DNA of 64,000 bases from assembly GCF_020515525.1 (NCBI RefSeq), contig NZ_JAIYEP010000016.1, forward strand, positions 1-64,000. Direction: 5' to 3'. The notes below the pieces were generated by a model. That model did not search any database and was not told the origin of the DNA. It was given only the letters and a program-made list of their open reading frames with translations. The translations under genes and the position numbers were made by a program. Numbering within the stretch: the stretch's first letter is position 1; the number at the start of each line of letters is the position of its first letter. The DNA comes from Rhodococcus yananensis (GTDB lineage Bacteria > Actinomycetota > Actinomycetes > Mycobacteriales > Mycobacteriaceae). Positions 63,198 to 64,000 of the stretch are shown one piece after another.

Positions 63198-64000
63198 ATG
63201 ACCGACGAGGTGGACCGCAGCGCATCCGACGATTCCGCTTTCCGTATCCCGTCGCTGGTCAACCTCCGCGACATCGGCGGTGGTGCCAGCCGGTTCGGCG
63301 GTGTGGTGCGTTCGGGCGTGCTCTTCCGGTCGACCGATCTCAGTCGCCTCACCGACACCGACCGCGAGACACTCGGCGCGCTCGGGATCACGACGGTGTT
63401 CGACCTGCGCACGGCCGTCGAACGCGACGAGCGCCCCGACCGGTTGCCCCTCGGCGCCCGGCACGTCGGCCTCGACGTGCTCGCCGACCGCGTGTCGGGA
63501 TCGATCGCGGCATCGATGGCGGAGCTCGTCGCCGATCCCGTGCGGGCCGCCGAGTACCTGGGTGACGGTCGGGCGGAGCAGTACCTGATGGGGAGCTATC
63601 GTGACTTCGTGACGCTGCCGAGCGCGCTCGCGTCGTACCGGCGGCTCTACACCGATCTCGCGCACGGTGACGTACCCGCGCTCGTCCACTGCACGGCCGG
63701 CAAGGACCGGACGGGTTGGGCCGCTGCGGCACTGCTGATGTTCGCCGGCGCCGCCGACGACGTCGTGTTCGCCGACTATCTGCGGACCAACGACGAGTTG
63801 TTGCCCCGGTTCGAGCGGATGTTCTCCCGCTTCGAGGTGGCCGGAGGCGATCGCGGAATGCTCGTCGCGGTGCTCGGCGTGCAACGCGGGTACCTCGAGG
63901 CCGCAGTGGAGGAGATGTTGACGCGATACGGGACCGTCGAGCAGTACTTCGCGGGTGGCCTGGGGCTGGACGACGACACCCTGCAGGCGCTGCGCACACG
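63198..64000 (+). CDS. Tyrosine phosphatase, PtpB-like (3' truncated by the window)
   Basis: The first 267 residues of a tyrosine/dual-specificity phosphatase. The N-terminal SLVNLRDIGG and VVRSGVLFRSTDLSRL are family-typical. The CX5R active site is HCTAGKDRTGW, with nucleophile C165 and R171. TTVFDLRTAVERDERPDRL supplies the upstream loop. Relatives include M. tuberculosis PtpB, a secreted phosphatase with lipid and protein substrates, and housekeeping phosphatases; no signal peptide is present. The frame is still open at the window end. Confidence 0.88.
   Translation, partial: MTDEVDRSASDDSAFRIPSLVNLRDIGGGASRFGGVVRSGVLFRSTDLSRLTDTDRETLGALGITTVFDLRTAVERDERPDRLPLGARHVGLDVLADRVSGSIAASMAELVADPVRAAEYLGDGRAEQYLMGSYRDFVTLPSALASYRRLYTDLAHGDVPALVHCTAGKDRTGWAAAALLMFAGAADDVVFADYLRTNDELLPRFERMFSRFEVAGGDRGMLVAVLGVQRGYLEAAVEEMLTRYGTVEQYFAGGLGLDDDTLQALRT

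Overview
The window looks like a chromosomal segment of a high-GC actinobacterium of the order Mycobacteriales, most likely Rhodococcus. Reasons: strong G/C bias at third codon positions, many GTG and TTG starts, an MspA-type mycolate outer-membrane porin, a damage-inducible dnaE2, an actinobacterial SAM-IV riboswitch, and gene neighbourhoods that I recall as matching Mycobacterium tuberculosis (dnaE2, trmL/spoU, folD, metX-metY, icd, trpS, sdhCDAB, cdd-deoA-add, upp, phosphomannomutase-deoD, amiA-amiB, lpdA, glpD, lhr, pcd-lrp-lat). The synteny and species are inferred from memory, not from a search. No rRNA, tRNA, CRISPR array, insertion sequence, integrase or replication origin was recognised. 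Both ends of the window cut genes.

Layout. 1-2.3 kb: coupled membrane genes around a slipin (SPFH protein), one carrying a WhiB-like four-cysteine motif. 2.3-3.7 kb: a pentapeptide-repeat-like protein and a methyltransferase. 3.9-5.8 kb: a toxin-antitoxin-like island (degenerate Fic/Doc protein, RES toxin, Xre/MbcA-type antitoxin) with its own promoter/operator. 5.9-11.3 kb: dnaE2 behind a LexA box, two lipoproteins and a rhodanese. 11.4-17.2 kb: trmL, folD, metX-metY under a SAM-IV riboswitch, and icd. 17.4-20.4 kb: xthA, trpS and a YihY-type membrane protein. 20.6-24 kb: succinate dehydrogenase sdhCDAB. 24.2-34.6 kb: nucleoside salvage (cdd, deoA, add, upp, phosphohexomutase, deoD), interrupted by an acidic protein, a small type VII secretion-related group and an MspA porin. 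34.6-45 kb: enoyl-CoA hydratase-like protein, two M20 amidohydrolases, a GGCT-fold protein, lpdA, a VOC-MerR pair, and glpK/glpD. 45-51 kb: TetR regulator, the giant helicase Lhr and an unknown gene. 51-55 kb: FAD-linked oxidase, acyl-CoA synthetase and an unknown gene. 55-59 kb: lysine catabolism (pcd, lrp, lat). 58.8-62.3 kb: a membrane histidine kinase followed by one polypeptide that joins a Ser/Thr kinase to a NarL-type response regulator. 62.5-64 kb: a 32-residue membrane peptide, an S74-like domain protein and a tyrosine phosphatase cut by the window end.

Functionally most of the window is core metabolism: methionine synthesis, the TCA cycle, nucleoside salvage, glycerol use and lysine breakdown. 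The accessory or unusual parts are the Fic/RES/Xre island, the type VII-linked peptidase group, the kinase-response-regulator fusion, the WhiB-motif membrane protein and the possibly split S74 locus. Coding is very dense: many same-strand pairs overlap by 4-8 bases (GTGA, ATGA), which implies translational coupling. Several convergent pairs share their 3' ends, hairpins or a 53-base dispersed repeat.
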